From positions 62,001 through 126,000 of the forward strand of contig NW_025935823.1 of the NCBI RefSeq assembly GCF_000764305.2: a stretch of 64,000 nt of DNA, given 5' to 3'. Shown here in pieces: positions 1 through 10,981 of this stretch. The notes under the pieces were generated by a model that saw only the letters and a list, made by a program, of their open reading frames with translations, did not search any database and was not told the origin of the DNA. The DNA is from Hyalella azteca. Taxonomy: Eukaryota > Arthropoda > Malacostraca > Amphipoda > Hyalellidae. Positions within the stretch are counted from its first letter, which is position 1; the number at the start of each line of letters is the position of its first letter. The position numbers were made by a program, and so were the translations under genes.

Positions 1-1420
1 ATCTTCCTAGAATATCGACACGCCTGAGAATGACGGGCGTCACTGACACGTACAGCCTTATATGGGCTGGATTGTTTGCTGTCCTTTCGTAAGCGTGTAG
101 CTGTGGTGAGTTATTTTGAAATGGTTGCTCTGTCCTGATATATTATCGTAAATATATCATCAATGTTTGTCTCTATTAAAAAAATGTACTCAAACATTTT
201 CGTGCTGGCATTGATTTGGTTAGTCATCTTTAGAAGGTTAGTTAGTAGATACAGGTGGATTCGTAGATACATATAGTATCGTAAATATATTATCAATGTT
301 TATGTACATAAAAAAGTAAGCAAACATTTTCGTGCTGGAATTGATTTGGCAAGTCGGAAGTTTTTTTTCAAATACTTTACGAAGTCAAAAAATGTTTTGA
401 TCGTAGCGCTAATCCTAATGCACTACGAAATCAACTAATTTGTATAATAATTGACGATTTCGAAACAAACATAAGCGTCAAGCTAAAATACACTGTTCAA
501 ATACGTCGGTGTAAACGCTGTCAGAATTATGATATTACCCGACTTTGTTATTATATTTTCATTTCTCTAATGTAGTGAAAGTATCCCACTTGATGCTTAT
601 TGTGCTCCATTTTTCATTTCTCTATCGTAGTGATCCTATAACAAGAACAAAAAAATCTCCTTTATAATGTCCATTATTTCACTCACGTGACTCCTACTCT
701 TCGGATTATTATTGTACCGCAGAACTCGCATATTTTACCAGTTGGCAGTGTGCATAAATTCCAAAGTGGCATTAAAATTCTATCAAAAAAGTGTCATAAA
801 AATTCACCGAATTTTCGCGCTTGGGCTGCGCGTAATGGAAAAACGTATCCCCTTTTGTGGGAACGTCGATGTACTCGAGGCCTGGGGCTGTAGGTTGTTA
901 AATATTCCTTTGCCTTGTGAATCGAGCCAGTCTAATACCGACCGGTTTTTTCTTGTATTCGGATATGTTTCGGGAAAAGTGTTCTTTGTTCCTGTAGGGA
1001 AGTACTAAGCTGTTTATTTGCTATAATCGCGCAGTTCATTTACTGGTGTGCTACGCGCAGTTCATTTACGGGTGTACTAGCCTAGTGATCAATGATGGCC
1101 TGTGAAAAAATCCTTTCTCCCGTATGCAATCTCCAAAAATTCATGGTTAATTCCCCCTTATTCCCCTTTATTCCTCAGTCTCATTCATTACGCTTCTTTA
1201 ATGAATTATAAAATTATTACGGAAGGATGTTGTACACGTTTGAATATTCATATTTGAATATTAAAAATATTTTCTGCTAGCTGCCTGCAGTTTTATCTCC
1301 ATTCGCGTTTGTGACGTAACATTCAAAAATCGTACATTTGTTACTGCGATGTAAGGTATAATTTCACTGATAATTGATGACTTTTTAATACTTCTGAATG
1401 TAAATATTACCTCCGAAAGT
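1..1420. other. AT-rich unique DNA, no gene recognised
   Basis: Apart from the direct duplication at 144-355 listed separately, this stretch is unique AT-rich sequence. The longest ORF (712-1008, plus strand, 98 codons) overlaps another ORF (687-893) in a different frame, has no recognisable domain and no coding-like features. I see no promoter, RNA gene or transposon end. Confidence 0.6.
144..355. repeat. Diverged direct duplication, two copies of about 80 bp
   Basis: Copies lie at 144-225 and 277-355, offset 133 bp, separated by about 50 bp of unrelated sequence. Both contain the shared core caaacattttcgtgctgg followed by an attgatttgg block. The copies differ by scattered substitutions and small indels, so the duplication is not recent. 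A short ORF on the minus strand (111-296) lies across it and is taken as chance. Confidence 0.8.
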
Positions 1421-1470
1421 GTAATATCAGCTAGATATCACTCCGAAAAGTAATATCTAGCTGATATTAC
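1421..1470. repeat. Perfect 18-bp inverted repeat (stem-loop)
   Basis: The left arm 1421-1438 (gtaatatcagctagatat) is the exact reverse complement of 1453-1470, with a 14-nt loop. A ctccgaaa motif occurs just before the left arm (1411) and again in the loop (1441), so the structure may have arisen by duplication plus inversion. It could be a cruciform-forming palindrome or a remnant of a foldback element. No terminal-repeat family is recognised. Confidence 0.85.
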
Positions 1471-2637
1471 TTTTCTCTCCTATCGTTCTATTTTTTCCAA
1501 TTACAACTCTGCCATTGTTCTTTTTTTTGTTAAATTTCCTCACATTCTACATTCCAATGCAGATTTTCGCGAGATGAAAAATTAATTCAATCTACTCCCA
1601 TCTATGCTAAAAAATACGCTTCGCTTTAAATACTACAGAGTGTGTCTTGCATCTGCAAAAAAATGCTCTACAATTAAAGTCAAATTTACAAGAACACGAT
1701 GGCTTGATGGCCGCCACGGAAAGACGTATAAAGTCGTTAACGCATTCGTACAAGTCTTCTTAAATCAACCGCGTGTTCCGGGGTCACCATTTGCTCTGGA
1801 TTATTGAACGTGTGCGAAAGGCTTTTTAGCGCATTTTCTCATTTATGAAAAAAATGCATTATTGTGTTCGCCATGTCCGTCTGACCGTCCGTCTGTCTGT
1901 CCGTCTGTCTGTCCGTCCGTGACTTCACGTTTTCGTCGGCGAGGAAATGCGCTCTCTGTCACTCACTGCAGTGAGTAATGAGTTATATTTTTTTTGCTTA
2001 TTTGCTCATCACTTTCGTTTGGCCACATTCATAGAGAACCAATAAACCAATGTGTAAGTGACGCGAGTACGTAAGGAGAACATAAATGGTTCAGATAGTA
2101 TTATTACTCACTTCAGTTCGAAATTTTATGCATCAATTGTTTCTGTTTCAGAATCTCTGTCTTCTATTCAATACAATAATCTCTCTTTTAATAAGTGTTG
2201 AGCTAACAAAAGACTTAGCTCTATTGATTTTGTTTTTCATCAAGCTGAGTGGCTGTGCTAGTAGGCTAACTTTAGCAGCATATATTTTATTCACATAAAA
2301 TTACTTGTTTAAATATCGTTGAGGTACTCTCAGTAAAATAAATGCGAAATAAAAAGACTCGAATTAAATTATTCAAATTTCTATTTATCCCAACAAGCAT
2401 GACCAGGCCAATATGCATGGTCGCTTATCAACGGTCACCGTTTGCCACGCGCCCTGCGCTATCTTTAGCCGAGAATTTGTGAACTATAATTCTCCACGTG
2501 TCATTTTTAAACCTGATGTTCTTTCAGTCAGAAAAAGCACCCAGCTGGGATCATTATTTAGTCATGCACTCACTCGTGAATACCCCGCATTTAATACCAA
2601 TTAAGCAATTAAGTCGTACCCTACTTCTGGCATGATT
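1471..2637. other. AT-rich unique DNA with one tetranucleotide tract
   Basis: The only structured element is the CCGT/CTGT tract at 1875-1921. ORFs at 1604-1807, 2086-2298 and 2413-2604 are 63-70 codons long, have no recognisable domain, and are of chance length. Confidence 0.6.
1875..1921. repeat. Imperfect (CCGT/CTGT)n tetranucleotide microsatellite
   Basis: About 11 four-base units alternate between gtcc/gtct-type variants. The tract ends at a gtccgtccgtg boundary and is followed by unique sequence. It is a simple sequence repeat with no associated gene. Confidence 0.85.
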
Positions 2638-2691
2638 GTATTCCACCATGGTTGAATTAATACAAGTATTAATTCAACCATGGTATTCCAC
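2638..2691. mobile_element. 36-bp palindromic mini-element with 9-bp flanking direct repeat
   Basis: Positions 2647-2682 form an almost complete palindrome: the arm catggttgaattaatac, a 2-base centre (aa) and the exact complementary arm. It is flanked on both sides by the identical 9-mer gtattccac (2638-2646 and 2683-2691), which looks like a target-site duplication. A second palindrome with the same arm sequence lies at 5115-5148, so this is a repeated unit and not a one-off hairpin. A reasonable inference is two terminal inverted repeats fused with almost no interior, a minimal derivative of a cut-and-paste DNA transposon. A flanking repeat of 8-9 bp would suit the hAT or Mutator superfamilies. 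The parent element is not in this window. Confidence 0.6.
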
Positions 2692-5114
2692 TCGTCCGCA
2701 AAGCCTGCATTATGACGCAGCGACGCTCACACAAGTGCTTCATTACCAACTTTATTTGGGATAAATTTTGCGGATGCATTCCTTTGATATGCGTCGAGCC
2801 TTTGTTAGCTTGGGCGGGCGGCTGGGACCAAAGGCCCGGATGTAAAGGTGACTCTAATTAAAATCTCTTTTGATATGTTCTGTAGCTCTAATGTATTATT
2901 TTGTCAACCCGGGCATTTATCGCGATGGATTTTGCTGTTGATCATCGTATTTTTTCACGTGGCTTCTTGTGAAAACCGAATAAATTTCCTTTAATTAGAA
3001 CCGATTGCAAGTCAGAAAATTTTATTGAACATTGTTGATGAGAATAAAATTTATCCAATCTTGGCTGATGCACATAAGTAAATTTACATCGATGAATATT
3101 GTTGTAAATTCTATCATTCATAAGTAAAATTTTCCTGAAAAATTGTGGTTCATTATAAGTTACCTATATTATTACACATTCCAACAAGGCATTTTCTAAT
3201 TAAACTCTGTAATTTTGGTAATTTGTCATGCGATGAAAAATATTTTTAGATTATGGTAAAAAAAATCGTCATTCTTTACGTCGTCGAGCAATATTATTTA
3301 TTCATTCACTCTGTGCTGAACAGAACTCAACGCTCCGTCGTTCCATGTCGAGCGAGTTAAACTTTTCAAACTCGGAGCGGCCGCTGGCTACGGAAATTAT
3401 GTCGCATCTAACTTTACTTTCGTTCCATTTATAGACAATTTCCTGTCATGGTTTGAATATTGGAGGCATATTCAACGAACACATTTTGAGATAAACTGCG
3501 AGGAATTGTGCTGCTAGGAATGGTATTGGCAGGAATGACACTCGGGAATGGTATTGATAGGAATAATATTGGTAGGAATGGTAACGTTGGGAATGATACT
3601 GGTACTGCAGTTGTGATGAACTCTTTGCTTTGCTTTGGTCAAGTTCTGATGATGTGTCAAAATGTTGATAAACACAACATTTTGTTTAAATTTTTCGGAC
3701 GGGCGTAAAATTACTATGCTTAATTCATGTCTTGTTTTCAGAAATAATAACTTGTGAGTCATTTCACTATTTTAGAATTTGGATTTATGCGTCAAATTAT
3801 TTTCTTAATTAATGTAATCTTAATCTTAATTAATTTTCTTAATTATACGGACTTATTTTCTTTTTTTTTTTTATTAGGAAGCTGTTTCAAGCAAAACCTG
3901 CTGTAATAATATTACGTAGATTCTAAAGAAAATTTCCCAAAAAAATTTCTTCTTTAAAGAATTTTCCTCTCAAGAGAGAGCGAAACGGCCTTTGTAAAAT
4001 TCATAAAATGCTCTTGGTAAATTTTATCCACCAGCGTCAATTCAGTCTCTCGAGATCTAACAAAGAGCAAGCATCACCACGGCTGCATTGTTTTCGTCCA
4101 TGCATCTCGATGAAGACATGATGGCCGCCGCCCGCTGCGCTCGCCATAGCTCCTCCACCCTTCGGTTTGCTGGACAACATAACGAGCCTGACCTTCCTTC
4201 TTTTATGCTCTATGCAAACATGCATAATGAAAATAAGAACCTTATAAGTACCGGCTGAGCCAAGATCATTTATCGGCCACCTATAAGCCGGCCTTAATTT
4301 AATGCAGGCGTAAGCCGATACAGCGGGTGTACTTATTATGCGCTGCATTGCTCGTGTTGAGTGCCTTGGCTTTCTCAATGTATATTGCTGGTTGCTATGT
4401 CCTTCTAACTTTGGGAATTAATATGCGCAATGAATCGGTAATGCGAGATTTTTTTTAATATACCATGCCAGCAATTTTTTCCTGGCGTCTTGCACTTTAC
4501 CATAATAAAAAATTTGAATAATAAACTAGGTTTTTACCCTAAAACTTGGTTGATTACCAGACTTAAGATTGGTTAACATTTCCCGACTGTTTTTTTATCT
4601 GATCTCAGCGTTGCTGACGAGTCTTGCGATGCATCGTGACGAAAACATCTTGTAGTTAATGAAAGTTTTCTTTGATCGATTTTCTTCTATAGTCTTTAGT
4701 TTGTGCTTCACTTAATCTGAATTTTCTGAATTAGTTTTCACCCTAACAAGAACTGCGGTCCCTTTGAAATTTTGTTACTAATGCAGAATTTGGAAGAAAA
4801 CCGGCTTTATCCTCTCAGTTGTGTACGAGGTTAATCTCGTAATTGTACCAAATAAATGTTTATTCAGTATTCAGCTCATTTATATCGCCATCGTGATATG
4901 CAACTGAATAAAGAATTAGTGCTTCCCACCCAGCTATAGTCAGTGTAGAAATTTAGGCCGACATTATCACGATAATCGAGTCTAGTAGGAACACATGCCT
5001 GTCTCATGTTGATCATGCCGTGAAATTGTGCGAGGATCCAAATTGGCTGAACTTTCATCAGTCGCTGCTGACCGATGCCTTTGATTATGAAGTTTTGCCT
5101 ATAACCTGTGCTGC
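2692..5114. other. Unique DNA, locally GC-richer, no gene recognised
   Basis: A GC-richer block near 2800-2850 and another near 4070-4370 stand out from the AT-rich background. The latter carries a 113-codon minus-strand ORF (4037-4378) with no recognisable domain, which probably reflects fewer stop codons in GC-rich sequence. Homopolymer A/T runs occur near 3860 and 4450. The short 3501-3603 array is listed separately. Confidence 0.55.
3501..3603. repeat. Degenerate 14-15-bp minisatellite, about 7 copies
   Basis: Units start with aggaatg or gggaatg (for example 3516, 3531, 3545, 3559, 3574 and 3589) and end with variants of gtattggt. Copies differ at several positions, so the array is old. 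Overlapping ORFs on both strands (3508-3708 and 3514-3762) are artefacts of the array. Confidence 0.75.
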
Positions 5115-5148
5115 CATGGTTGAATTAATATGTATTAATTCAACCATG
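5115..5148. mobile_element. Second copy of the palindromic mini-element (34 bp)
   Basis: The arm catggttgaattaata at 5115-5130 is exactly complementary to 5133-5148 around a 2-base centre (tg). The arm matches the arm of the element at 2647-2682 over 16 bases; only the centre differs. The flanks tgtgctgc (5107-5114) and tgttctac (5149-5156) match at 6 of 8 positions, compatible with a decayed 8-bp target-site duplication but not proof of it. Confidence 0.5.
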
Positions 5149-6686
5149 TGTTCTACATTCAGCTTGAACGCCACTTACTCGTTGATATTCAGCTTGGAAA
5201 CTCACAGCAGGTATAGAACCTACTTTTAGGTAAAGGAGCCGTTCATGCTCTCAGATATATTTTAGGTTCATATCTCGTCTCTTATCTATCTGGCGATTCG
5301 AATCGTTTTTAATAATTTCCTGAGCCTATTCAAGTGGATATTCAAGTGTTCTGCAGTGACAGTGGATCTTCCAACTTATTTCTGAGCTAAAATGATGCAC
5401 GTTTTAGAATACCATTCAAATTTAAATGCTTGGTAAATGATTATTTTCGATTCTTTATATGCGAATTTGCGGAAGAGTGCATGAACTTTAATTCCTTCCC
5501 GTAAACTTCATTTCATGATTTGATTATTTTAATGTGTTTCTTTTGGGTTCCTGATACAATTTTTAACTTGATTTTAAGCGTTGGTCGTCTAACATTTTTA
5601 TTCGAATTTAGATCATGTGGTCGAAACTAACTGTTGAGCCTCAGAATTTTAAGCGATCTCAGCTGTTCTGCTACCTGCTATTTCAAAGCAACATCGCCCA
5701 GTGTGCTATCCCATGTAGCCGGGTGGACATTCACTCAACCCATGACAATTTCTATCGCAATCTTTCCAATTTGTGCACGCTTCTCCAAGTCATCGTGACA
5801 TCGCGCCTAGCTGAGCTACACTCCCAGTCTGGGATGACCTTATTTCTCAGCACAATTTATTATTCTCTTGATTTGTGAGAAGTTTCTTGTTCACTGTCAC
5901 AGTGGCTTTTAAAACTGAACCTTCACGTAGCTTCCTCTGATTTGCGATGTTTCTTCTAAACTTTTACCTATACGTGTCATTATTTTACAGCTGTAAGTAA
6001 TCAAAATGTATGCGAAAAATATATTAAAATCTCTAGTGTTAGTGAATTGCCAAGTCATATCATATCGCATCTTTATTATTGTTTATGTTCGTTCCGATAT
6101 AAAAAACTGCTCATACATTCCAGGTAGAGGATAATAAATTATTCTAAAGTTCAACCTCGTTAGCTGTGGTAGCAGAGTAATATCGCTGTATCACGCGCAA
6201 TTTTCGCCTTTATGCTATTGAGATGTAGTAATAAATGCGACCAATCGAAAGCGTAACCCCGTAGTATGCATGGAGGAAACCATCGTTAGTTTGGGTGACT
6301 GAGATGATATTATTCTTGTTTAGATCATTGAAGTGAGAAGAGCTACTTCGTTAAGGTGGCAGCAGTTCTTATCGCTGCCTAGCACTCAGAGTGCAGTCTG
6401 TAGCCAAGCCAAAACATTTCAAGATTTTTTTTTTTTCGTGTGAGTGGACAATAGAAGTCGTTTGAACTTCTCTTGGAAAGAGCCACTTTCTAGACACTGA
6501 CAGCCCTCGATCTAAGCTTATTCTTAACTGGACAGATAGACCGTTCATTCTAGACGTTATTGCCCGCAGGTGTCACTCTGAAATTAAATTCATCTCAGTT
6601 AATTTTTTGATGAGCTTGGAGCAAAATTTCTCACTTATTTGCACTAACATTTTCGCATATATTAAGTCCAATAAATCATATTTCTA
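5149..6686. other. AT-rich unique DNA, no gene recognised
   Basis: One ORF (5615-5878, plus strand, 87 codons) is mildly GC-richer than its surroundings but has no recognised motif. A poly-T run lies near 6425-6436. No repeats or RNA genes are evident. Confidence 0.6.
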
Positions 6687-6738
6687 GATATTGTTAGGGA
6701 CTGAGCTGATTATACGTGTTCAGTCCATAACAATATAT
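6687..6738. ncRNA. Candidate small hairpin (pre-miRNA-like or palindromic repeat)
   Basis: The left arm 6687-6706 and the right arm 6718-6738 can pair over about 19-20 bases. There is one G-A mismatch, one G-U wobble in RNA, a 2-base bulge near the base, and a loop of about 11 nt. The size (about 50-60 nt) and near-complete pairing suit a short arthropod miRNA precursor. I do not recognise the arm as a known miRNA, and the same geometry could come from a foldback repeat like others in this window. Sequence alone cannot show expression, and either strand could be the transcribed one. Confidence 0.25.
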
Positions 6739-8944
6739 CAACGTACTGTGGGACTTTAGTGGAGAAAGTCGATTTACTCGATTTAAATGCATGGTTTTTG
6801 ACAGGCAATTTAGCCTTTTTTATTTCACAAAAGCAATACTTTGGGTTAAGCAATTTAGTCTCTAGTGTGTGAAAGCATTATTACGGCGGAATATCTGGGC
6901 CTTCGTTTATTGGAGAGTTTTGCATGTAATGACTCATGCCTGGCTTTATGTCCATTTATTTCATTGTGAATTTAGTGATTCAATGTGGTTACTATATACG
7001 ATTTTCGGTGCCTCATAACTACTACCTCATTGCCCGACAGTTTATTATTATTAAAACGCATATTCGAAGTATGTACAAATGACATTAATTCCAATGGCTT
7101 GCAACCGGGTAATTTTTAGGTTAATTATTTTGATTAAACAAATGTTCGGGTAGCAATTGTTGCCGAAGAGGTTATCGTTAATATGTAGCATTCAAACTTG
7201 AATAGGGAACAATTCTGTGTCCCAAATTCATATACCTATTGAACTTAATTGATAAATTATGGTACAAATTGTCCTATATGAATACACTCAAACGTCTTAT
7301 GAACTGCATTAGGGATGGCTCCCTCTTCATCGCCTGCAATTTATGAATGTTATCCCGTACTCACTGTGACCTAATTATTCGTAATTAGAAGCGATTTGAT
7401 GTTAATTGGATCCGATGCTGCAGTCAAATTATGGGAGCCGCAGCAGCGCACCCTTGTTTGCGTTTGCAACTAACGACCTCTGCTCGACTGGCCCTTGCAC
7501 ATGAATTTCCTTGAGAATTTTCACCTCCGTTGATTTTTGTTCCTCTGCCTTCTGGTCGACAAGCGACCAACCTACCGGCGTGCAAAATTGTCGTCCGGGA
7601 ATAACCGTTACAGTGTCGGTTCTTTTGCGATGTGTTACCTGGGGACGGTCGTGGGAGTGCCTATCATCCGACGGTTTAAAAAGCAATTAGCGTGCTTTAT
7701 TTACGGACATGATAATGAAGCCTGCTCCCATGTTCGGGATCAGGACCGTGAGCTGGAAGTCATGAGCGTTAGTTTCTGTAGAGAGAAGATAATCGCTGCC
7801 GGCTCTGTATAAGTCACGTTTAACTGCGCTGCGGGAACACGTTTTATGGCTCTCAGGTCTAGCTATGAATTTTACACGTGCTTCATACGGGAATATCACT
7901 GTGGGCATAGTGCATTTGTTCTTTTTTGTATACCTCGCGTTATTTTGTGGTTTTTAATTCTTTTTCTTTGGTTTTGTCCCGCGCCCCTGTTAACTTAGAA
8001 ATTCATAAATGTTTGTAATCACAGAGGTGATAATAATTGATCGGTAACATGCCTGAAGGTAACATTTAATTTGACGCGAGGTAGTATCCCCTGAATTTTT
8101 CAGATAATATTTTGATATTGACTTTGATATTAACATTAAAAATAGTCTTGATTTATGATCGGATTTATTGAAAGGTGGCCTACGCGGATGGTTGGATGTA
8201 TTATTTGCAAAACTCTTATCATGGAACTTTAAGCCGTTGAGCCGTCTTCGACCTCATTCTTTATTAAGATGAAATGCGTAGAGTTTTGAAGCCAAAGGTG
8301 AGCTAATCGATCTCGATAAGCTAATTGATAAGTTTTCTTGGGACAGAAGTAACTTTGAGAATTATAAACTTTTTCCCTGAAGTTTAGTTATTTGTTGATA
8401 GTAAGACTTGAAATTACTTAATTAATTATGATAGAACGAAAAATATTTTGAATTCAATAATCAAAAAATGTGAACAGAAAGTTGAGTCGACATTTATTTG
8501 ATTATTATCACTCTTAAGCAATGTTAAGAATATAATGAGATTCCATTATCAAAAGTTTTGCTGAACCATCTTTGCGATCGGCGTATTTCCATGTATTCTT
8601 TAACAATTCACGCCTATAATATTACTCAGAGAAATAAGGGTCAGAAAGGATGCAGGTGCGGCTCGTCGACTGTGCCGCAGTGAATCTGATGTCAACACAT
8701 ATTTATATTGATAATTAAATGTATTTTACTGAGGAAATTCTTGATTTCTTTGCTCTCATACACGAAAGTTGACGAAGGCTTGCTTTAATAAATACTTTTT
8801 GGAAAACCTTCATGTCGTAGAATATGAAACTTTCCATGCCAAATTATATAGAAAATTTTCTTATATTCATGCTAGATTCTAATCTGCAATCCCGGCTTCT
8901 AAATTTTACAATGAATCTCTAACAATCCTGCTGATCTTGTGAGA
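6739..8944. other. Unique DNA with a GC-richer block at 7430-7910
   Basis: The GC-richer block carries overlapping ORFs on both strands (7429-7686 minus, 7537-7812 plus, 7687-7908 minus). None has a recognised domain, and overlap on both strands points to low stop density and not genes. The rest is AT-rich. A homeodomain-type site at 7371-7388 is listed separately. Confidence 0.55.
7371..7388. promoter_or_regulatory. Palindromic homeodomain-type site pair
   Basis: CTAATTA and its inverse TAATTAG are separated by four bases (TTCG), giving two inverted TAAT cores. Dimer sites of this kind suit paired-class or Antp-class homeodomains. Further ATTA-type cores follow (gttaattgg near 7401-7409), and the surrounding 7331-7412 is less AT-biased than background. 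Regulatory function is inference only. Confidence 0.3.
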
Positions 8945-9182
8945 CATCCTACGTCTTCTCATCACACATCCCGCACGTCCTCGATCATCCCCCATCCCAC
9001 GCCTCCTTATCCCACATCCCACATCTCTTCATCCCACATCCCGCATCTCCTTATCCCACATCCCGCATCTCTTCATCCCACATCCCGCATCTCCTTATCC
9101 CACATCCCGCATCTCCTTATCCCACATCCCGCATCTCCTTATCCCACATCCCGCGCCTCTTCATCCTACATCCCGCGGCTCT
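8945..9182. repeat. 22-bp minisatellite, about 10 copies
   Basis: The unit is close to ctccttatcccacatcccgc plus two bases. Copies alternate between cttcatccc and ccttatccc variants, and the first copies and the last one are degenerate. The strand shown is strongly pyrimidine-rich. The 98-codon ORF at 8939-9235 is a translation of the array (His/Pro/Ser-rich) and is not taken as a gene. Confidence 0.9.
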
Positions 9183-9717
9183 CGTCAGAATGTAAACGTA
9201 TACCCATCAGTACCTATACTTTCAAAAAAAGTTAAGAGATCGTAAGTTTATCAGCCAATCATTGACGGCCTTTCGAGCAAAATTCACCAATCATAGACAA
9301 GAAATTACAGAGTAAGTACTTACGTTCACTTTAACGAATTTTGAAAGAATGGCCCCAGTTCCCTATAAGAACGAACGCTGGGCAGTTGAGCCACACGATG
9401 TGGTATGAGCGCATCTTGCACATTTGACGGCCTGAATTGCTTCACTCTCGAGGCGCCTGGCTTGATCGCAGCCAAGAGCTTGAACGTCTCCTGACTTATT
9501 GTGAACCATTATTGGTTCAATGGGCTGTAATTGCGCTCTAAAGCAGGGGCCAAACGCCCCCTTGCGAGCAATGACCTCACGCGCCGTGGACCTTTGCGTT
9601 GGACGCCTCCTGATTAACGTCTGTGCTACGCCTCGGGCAGATGCAAGTGTTGGACTGAAGAGCTGCTATCTTCCCCAAATACTGGTACATTGTACGTCTC
9701 ACTAATATGCCTATATA
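9183..9717. other. Unique spacer between two minisatellites
   Basis: Sequence of moderate GC content between the 22-bp and 28-bp arrays. ORFs at 9520-9705 (plus) and 9577-9780 (minus) overlap each other and run into the next array. Nothing recognisable. Confidence 0.55.
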
Positions 9718-9868
9718 GTGTGGATGCTTACACTGGATGCCCACAGAATGAATGGCTACACTGGATGCCCACAGCATCAATGGCTGCAGTGGATGCCCAC
9801 AGCCTCAGTGGCTACATTGGATGCCCACAGCATATTATCTACAGTGGATGCATGCCTACAGCATGAAT
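9718..9868. repeat. 28-bp minisatellite, about 5 copies
   Basis: Units beginning at 9733, 9761, 9789, 9817 and 9844 share the core tggatgcccacag and a following ggctaca-type segment. The last, most degenerate unit (atgcctacagcatgaatg) is also the start of the roughly 560-bp tandem duplication that follows, so the duplication appears to have begun inside the array. Confidence 0.9.
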
Positions 9869-10981
9869 GCATCAGAAGTCATCTCTTCTCGACCGCAACG
9901 CCTTCTGTCACATCCACGAGGCACAGAGGCTCTCAAGCGTTGAATTCAATGAGCCTTATTTTCAGAGGTTGTAGCGCACTTGTGTTGTGTTGTGGTCGAA
10001 AATATTTTCCATCTTGGATGTGTTGCAAGAATATTGCCTCACTAATTTTCATGGTAAAAGCGAGCCGAGAATTTTTATTCTCTGCGGTCAGTCGTAAAAG
10101 GATGCATATTTTTTCCCGTCTCTGTACTGATTATTATCTTGACCTCGGAATGATGAGGTGCCGCGTTCAAATTTACTATGCGAAAATTTTGTAAAATAAA
10201 TACCAAGCAGATGCGGAACAATGCATGTTAAAATTTAAAAATTCAAAAATTTTAAACTATTCGACCAGCTCATTCGAAAAATGGCATCGCTCTTCATTCA
10301 TTTTTATCCTTTTTATCCCTGCTTTTGTGTTTTTAATTAAAATAGATGTCAAATATGCATATGCATGAATATATAATATCTTCTCATAAGCTATTTTATT
10401 CTACGATCATAATGCCTACAGCATGAATGCATCAGAAGTCATCTCTTCTCGACCTCAACGCCTTCTGTCACATCCACGAGGCACAGAGGCTCTCAAGCGT
10501 TGAATTCAATGAGCCTTATTTTCAGAGGTTGTAGCGCACTTGTGTTGTGTTGTGGTCGAAAATATTTTCCATCTTGGATGTGTTGCAAGAATATTGCCTC
10601 ACTAATTTTCATGGTAAACGCGAACCGAGAATTTTTATTCTCTGCGGTCAGTCGTAAAAGGATGCCTATTTTTTCTCGTCTCTGTACTGATTATTATCTT
10701 GACCTCGGAATGATGAGGTGCCGCACTTAAATTTGCAAAGCGATAATTTTGTAGAATAAACAACAAACAGATAAATAATAATGCATAATAAAAATTTAAG
10801 AAAAAATAATGCAAGAAACTATATTCCACCAGCTCGGTGGAAAAATGAAACCTATATAACGAAAAAAATATTAGCTCTACACTTTTATCCCTACTTATGT
10901 GCTTTGGATTAAGAAAGCTGTTAAATATGCATATGCATGAGTATATAATATCTTCTCATAAGCTATTTTATTCTACGATCA
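9852..10981. repeat. Two-copy tandem duplication, unit about 560-570 bp
   Basis: Copy 1 spans 9852-10410 and copy 2 spans 10411-10981. The first ~315 bp are nearly identical (about five substitutions seen). The middle, roughly 10165-10345 versus 10725-10915, is strongly diverged with indels. The last ~60 bp (10351-10410 versus 10922-10981) again differ at only about one base. An ORF crosses the conserved part of each copy (9718-10194 and 10500-10730). Within it the differences are three amino-acid-changing against one silent, so there is no sign of protein-level selection. The mosaic suggests partial gene conversion, or a conserved non-coding function of the ends. Confidence 0.9.

Noticed and set aside
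4037..4378. 113-codon minus-strand ORF
   Set aside because: It lies in a GC-richer patch where stops are rarer, has no recognised motif and mixed low-complexity Gly/Ala content. Kept only as a note.
7429..7908. Cluster of overlapping ORFs on both strands
   Set aside because: ORFs on opposite strands overlap fully and show no domain. Low stop density explains them.
9718..10194. 158-codon ORF over the minisatellite and duplication
   Set aside because: Half is minisatellite translation. In the duplicated half, changes between copies are mostly amino-acid-altering, and copy 2 does not continue the frame in the same way.
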